The notes beneath the pieces are model-generated. The model worked only from the letters and a program-made list of their open reading frames with translations, was not told the origin of the DNA and did no database searches. Source: Conyzicola lurida (GTDB lineage Bacteria; Actinomycetota; Actinomycetes; Actinomycetales; Microbacteriaceae). Taken from it: a stretch of 64,000 bases of DNA. Positions 61,133 to 64,000 of the stretch are shown here, piece by piece. Numbering within the stretch: the first letter of the stretch is position 1; each line of letters starts with the position of its first letter. Made by a program: the position numbers and the translations under genes. The stretch lies in contig NZ_JACHMJ010000001.1 of NCBI RefSeq assembly GCF_014204935.1, positions 620,001-684,000 on the forward strand, read 5' to 3'.

Positions 61133-62347
61133 ATGAGCACCACGCCTGCGAACAGCATCGACGGCATCGCCGTCTGGAACGGTCACGAGGCACTCGGCAC
61201 CAGCACCCTGAGCTGGGCGGGCGACGCCATCCTGGCGGTCGAGCCGTCCACCGCCGACAGCGCGGCGCTCGCCGAGTACAGCATCATCCCGGGCCTCGTC
61301 GACACGCACGTGCACATCAGCGGCTATGCGGGAACCCGCACCGTCGACTGGTCGAGCTGGCCGATCGTCACGCCCGCGGAAGAGAAGACGCTGCACATCG
61401 CGGCAAACGCCCGCAAGGCGGCATCCATGGGCATCACCACCCTGCGCGACCTCGCCGGCGACGAGAACCAGATGGCCGTCGCCCGCGTCTTCGACGAGGG
61501 AATCCTGCCCGGTCCGCGACTGCTGGTCAGCGGCCAGGTCGGCATGACCGCCGGCCACGGCGACCTGTTCGTGCCGCCGCACTACCCGGTGCGCGACCGC
61601 CTCGCCGACAGCCCCGACGAGTGCCGCAAGCTCGTGCGCCACTGGGCCCGCGCGGGAGCGACCGGCATCAAGATCTACCTGAGCGGCGGAGTGCTCTCCA
61701 TCGGCGACAAGGTCGGCTGGCGCAACCAGACCCTCGAGGAGATCCGCACGACGATCGACGAGGCGCACGCCCTCGGCTTGCCCGTCGCGGCCCACACCCA
61801 CTCCGCGGAGGGCGTCGAGATCGCGCTCGCCGAGGGGGTCGACTCGATCGAGCACGGTACCGGCGTCTCCTCCAAGCACTGGGCCGAACTCGTCGAGAAG
61901 AACATCCCGGTCGCACCGACCCTGATGATCAACAACTTCATCGCCGACGGAACGGTCTCGTTCTCCGAGGAAGCGCAGCAGAAGGCGAAACAGGTCGTCG
62001 CCGAACGTGACGCCGGATTCGTCGGAGCGGGCGCCGCGGGAGTGCGTTTCGTGCTCGGCACCGACGCGAACGGCAAGTTCGTGGTGTTCGGCGACCAGTA
62101 CGAGGAGATCCGCATGATGGCGGAGACCTTCGAGTGGACCGCCGAGCGCGCGCTCGTCGCCGCCACCTCCGACGCGGCCGACGTCGTCGGCATGGCCGCG
62201 AAGGTCGGCACGCTCGCCGAAGGCTTCGGCGCGGACTTCATCGTGATTAAGGGCCGTCCGTGGGAAAACATCGACGACATGCGCGTCGAGAACATCGTCG
62301 CCGTCGTCTCGCGCGGCGTCGTCGTCTCGGGCGAACTGCCCTCCTGA
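61133..62347 (+). CDS. Metal-dependent amidohydrolase (imidazolonepropionase/prolidase-like)
   Basis: 404 residues. DTHVHISGYAGTRTVDW (His59, His61) is the first metal site after an N-terminal beta-sandwich; ATGIKIYLSGG holds the candidate carbamylated lysine; VAAHTHSAEGVEIALAEGVDSIEHG supplies the next histidines, FVLGTDANGKFVVFG the catalytic Asp, and GTLAEGFGADFIVIKGRPWENIDD the C-terminal closing. Members cleave cyclic amides, ureas or Xaa-Pro-type peptides. Position after the purine deaminase and before a binding protein suggests a substrate brought in by that importer (inference). Confidence 0.9.
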   Translation: MSTTPANSIDGIAVWNGHEALGTSTLSWAGDAILAVEPSTADSAALAEYSIIPGLVDTHVHISGYAGTRTVDWSSWPIVTPAEEKTLHIAANARKAASMGITTLRDLAGDENQMAVARVFDEGILPGPRLLVSGQVGMTAGHGDLFVPPHYPVRDRLADSPDECRKLVRHWARAGATGIKIYLSGGVLSIGDKVGWRNQTLEEIRTTIDEAHALGLPVAAHTHSAEGVEIALAEGVDSIEHGTGVSSKHWAELVEKNIPVAPTLMINNFIADGTVSFSEEAQQKAKQVVAERDAGFVGAGAAGVRFVLGTDANGKFVVFGDQYEEIRMMAETFEWTAERALVAATSDAADVVGMAAKVGTLAEGFGADFIVIKGRPWENIDDMRVENIVAVVSRGVVVSGELPS

Positions 62348-62400
62348 TCCAGCTCCACCCCGCACCACACAGTGACCCATCACCCGAAAGGAACCACACA

Positions 62401-64000
62401 GTGAGCACCAAGAGAACTCGCCTTATGCGATGGGCGTCCCCCATCGGCGCGGTCGCGGCGATCAGCATCCTCGCCGCCTGCAGCAGCACCCCCGCCGAGA
62501 CCGAGGTCCCCCTCGAGTCCGGCAAAGACACCATCGTCTTCGCCATCAAGGAAGACCCCACCTGCCTCGACCCGCAGCTGACCTCGCTCACGACGTCGCT
62601 GAACATCGGCCGCCAGGTCGTCGACTCGCTCGTCGACCAGGATCCCGAGACCGGCGAGATCGTGCCGTGGCTCGCCGAGTCCTTCGAGACCAACGACGAC
62701 CTGAGCTCGTTCACCTTCACTCTGCGTGACGACGTCACCTTCAGCGACGAGACCCCGCTCACCTCCGAGGTCGTCCAGGCGAACCTCGACTCGCTCATCG
62801 CCCTCGGCCGCACCGCGCCGCTCGCGTCGCAGTACCTCGCCGGCTACGTCGACACGACGATCGTCGACGACCTCACCTTCACGGTGAACTTCTCCGCTCC
62901 GAACGCCGCCTTCCTGCAGGGCGCCTCGACCATGACGCTCGGTATCGTCTCCGCGGCGACCGCCGCCGAGGCCGCTGACGTGCGGTGCACCGTCGGCCCG
63001 ATCGGCTCCGGCTCGTTCGTGTACGAGTCGTACACCCCCAACGACTCGGTCGTCATCGTCAAGCGCGACGGCTACGACTGGCCGTCCGAGCTGCGCGAGC
63101 ACACCGGCGAGGCCCTCGTCGACACCATCGAGTTCCCCGTGATCGTCGAGAACGGCGTGCGCACCGGCGGACTCGAGTCCGGCGAGTTCGACATCATCCA
63201 GGACCTGCCGTACATCGACGAGGCCCGCTTCACGACCGACGACTTCAACCTCTACGCCAAGGCGAACACGGGTGTGCCGAACGGTCTGATCCCCAACACC
63301 ACGCGTCCGATCGTCTCGGACGAGGCCGTGCGCAAGGCGATGCTGCTCGGCACCGACCGTGAAGAGATCAACCTCCTCACCGGTTCCGCGAGCGGCAACC
63401 CCGCCACCAGCACGCTGACCAGCTCCACCTCGGGCTTCACCAGCCAGGCCGACGCGATGGCGTACGACCCCGACGCCGCCGAAGAACTCCTCGACGACGC
63501 CGGCTGGGAGATGGGCGCCGACGGTATCCGCGAGAAGGACGGCGTGCCGCTGACCGTGACCGTCACCGCTTTCTACGCGCAGGACGTGCTCGAGGCCACG
63601 CAGATCCAGCTCAAGAAGATCGGCGTCGACCTGCAGATCAAGATCGTCACCTCCGGCGACTTCTTCTCGGCCATCGCGACGGGCGACTACGACTTCCTCG
63701 GAGCCGGCCTCACCCGCAGCGACCCCGACGCCCTCCGCGTGCTGTTCTCGCAGGCGTCATCCTCGAAGTGGGCCATTCTCGACGACGCCGAGCTCGAGTC
63801 GATCCTCATCGAGCAGGCCGGCACCGCCGACACCGACGCTCGCCAGGCCCTGATCGACCAGGCGCAGGAGCTCATCATCGACAAGGCGTACATCATCCCG
63901 CTGCTCGAGACGACGCAGCTCCACGCGTCCAGCTCGTCGGTCGACGGTGTCACCTTCGACTCCGCGTCGCGCATCCAGCTCTACGACGTCCGCGCCGCCG
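62401..64000 (+). CDS. SBP family 5 solute-binding lipoprotein (cut by window end)
   Basis: The frame is open from GTG 62401 to the window edge (533 codons). Ribosome site GAAAGGA at 62384-62390. Lipoprotein signal with lipobox LAAC (Cys27), then SGKDTIVFAIKEDPTCLDPQLTS, VDSLVDQDPETGEIVPWLAESFE, FTFTLRDDVTFSDETPLTSEVV and GPIGSGSFVYESYTPNDSVVIVKRDGYD, all family 5 features. Cys after EDPT (PTCLD) is unusual. The end is probably near, since members have 500-550 residues. Follows the amidohydrolase by 53 bases; permease genes likely lie beyond the window. Confidence 0.92.
   Translation, partial: MSTKRTRLMRWASPIGAVAAISILAACSSTPAETEVPLESGKDTIVFAIKEDPTCLDPQLTSLTTSLNIGRQVVDSLVDQDPETGEIVPWLAESFETNDDLSSFTFTLRDDVTFSDETPLTSEVVQANLDSLIALGRTAPLASQYLAGYVDTTIVDDLTFTVNFSAPNAAFLQGASTMTLGIVSAATAAEAADVRCTVGPIGSGSFVYESYTPNDSVVIVKRDGYDWPSELREHTGEALVDTIEFPVIVENGVRTGGLESGEFDIIQDLPYIDEARFTTDDFNLYAKANTGVPNGLIPNTTRPIVSDEAVRKAMLLGTDREEINLLTGSASGNPATSTLTSSTSGFTSQADAMAYDPDAAEELLDDAGWEMGADGIREKDGVPLTVTVTAFYAQDVLEATQIQLKKIGVDLQIKIVTSGDFFSAIATGDYDFLGAGLTRSDPDALRVLFSQASSSKWAILDDAELESILIEQAGTADTDARQALIDQAQELIIDKAYIIPLLETTQLHASSSSVDGVTFDSASRIQLYDVRAA

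Overview
The window is one contiguous piece of chromosome from a high-GC Gram-positive actinobacterium, most likely of the family Microbacteriaceae. The signs are very high third-position GC, many GTG and some TTG starts, pervasive ATGA/GTGA gene overlaps, a mycothiol S-conjugate amidase (mca), actinobacterial unknowns (DUF501, DUF4245, DUF4307, DUF1684, DUF6264 and DUF7882 types), and an eno-ftsB-DUF501 block plus a hemolysin III/Z-prenyl synthase pair in the order I recall from Mycobacterium. No phage, plasmid, transposase, rRNA or CRISPR was seen. Both ends cut a gene: hisS on the left and a solute-binding lipoprotein on the right.

Layout. 0-7.6 kb: hisS end, an unknown gene, eno-ftsB-DUF501-subtilase, type II NADH dehydrogenase and an unusual short-arm tRNA with anticodon UAA. 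7.9-14.5 kb: a DUF7882 protein, then a TetR gene with a palindromic operator candidate heading a tightly coupled set (MFS permease, PLP racemase-fold enzyme, sugar-lactone oxidase, GH1 glycosidase). 14.7-18.3 kb: an NMT1-type ABC importer converging on apt. 18.9-21.1 kb: a drug-type ABC exporter with its TetR regulator, all leftward. 21.2-24.6 kb: lemA, htpX, a dienelactone hydrolase-like gene and a YcaQ-like glycosylase. 24.9-31.3 kb: an iron/polyamine-type ABC importer, an AI-2E family membrane protein and threonine dehydratase. 31.4-39.4 kb: greA, DUF4307, mca, then a five-gene peptide-type ABC importer. 39.4-43.9 kb: a tandem-repeat tract, hemolysin III, Z-prenyl synthase, class V aminotransferase and phoH2. 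43.9-44.4 kb: a repeat-rich non-coding island. 44.4-48.7 kb (leftward): fumC, carbonic anhydrase, DUF4245, xseB, xseA. 48.7-54.9 kb: ispH, DUF6264, a sensor kinase plus a kinase-like membrane partner, fba and glpX. 55-64 kb: a serine hydrolase, then an apparent purine-catabolic island (PucR regulator, PPC/DUF296 protein, two ADA-family deaminases, an amidohydrolase, a lipoprotein).

Common themes. Short dispersed palindromes related to GGTTTCGACAGGCTCAACC sit at gene ends in at least seven places and supply the stop codon of at least three genes; one lies inside the signal-peptide region of the subtilase. Four genes (lemA, the AI-2E gene, the prenyl synthase, ispH) have a TANNNT hexamer exactly six bases before the start codon, which suggests leaderless transcripts. 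The best leads for something undescribed are the tRNA, the deaminase that lacks the HAGE motif inside the purine island, the kinase/pseudo-kinase pair without a response regulator, and the TetR-MFS-aldolase-lactone oxidase-GH1 operon.
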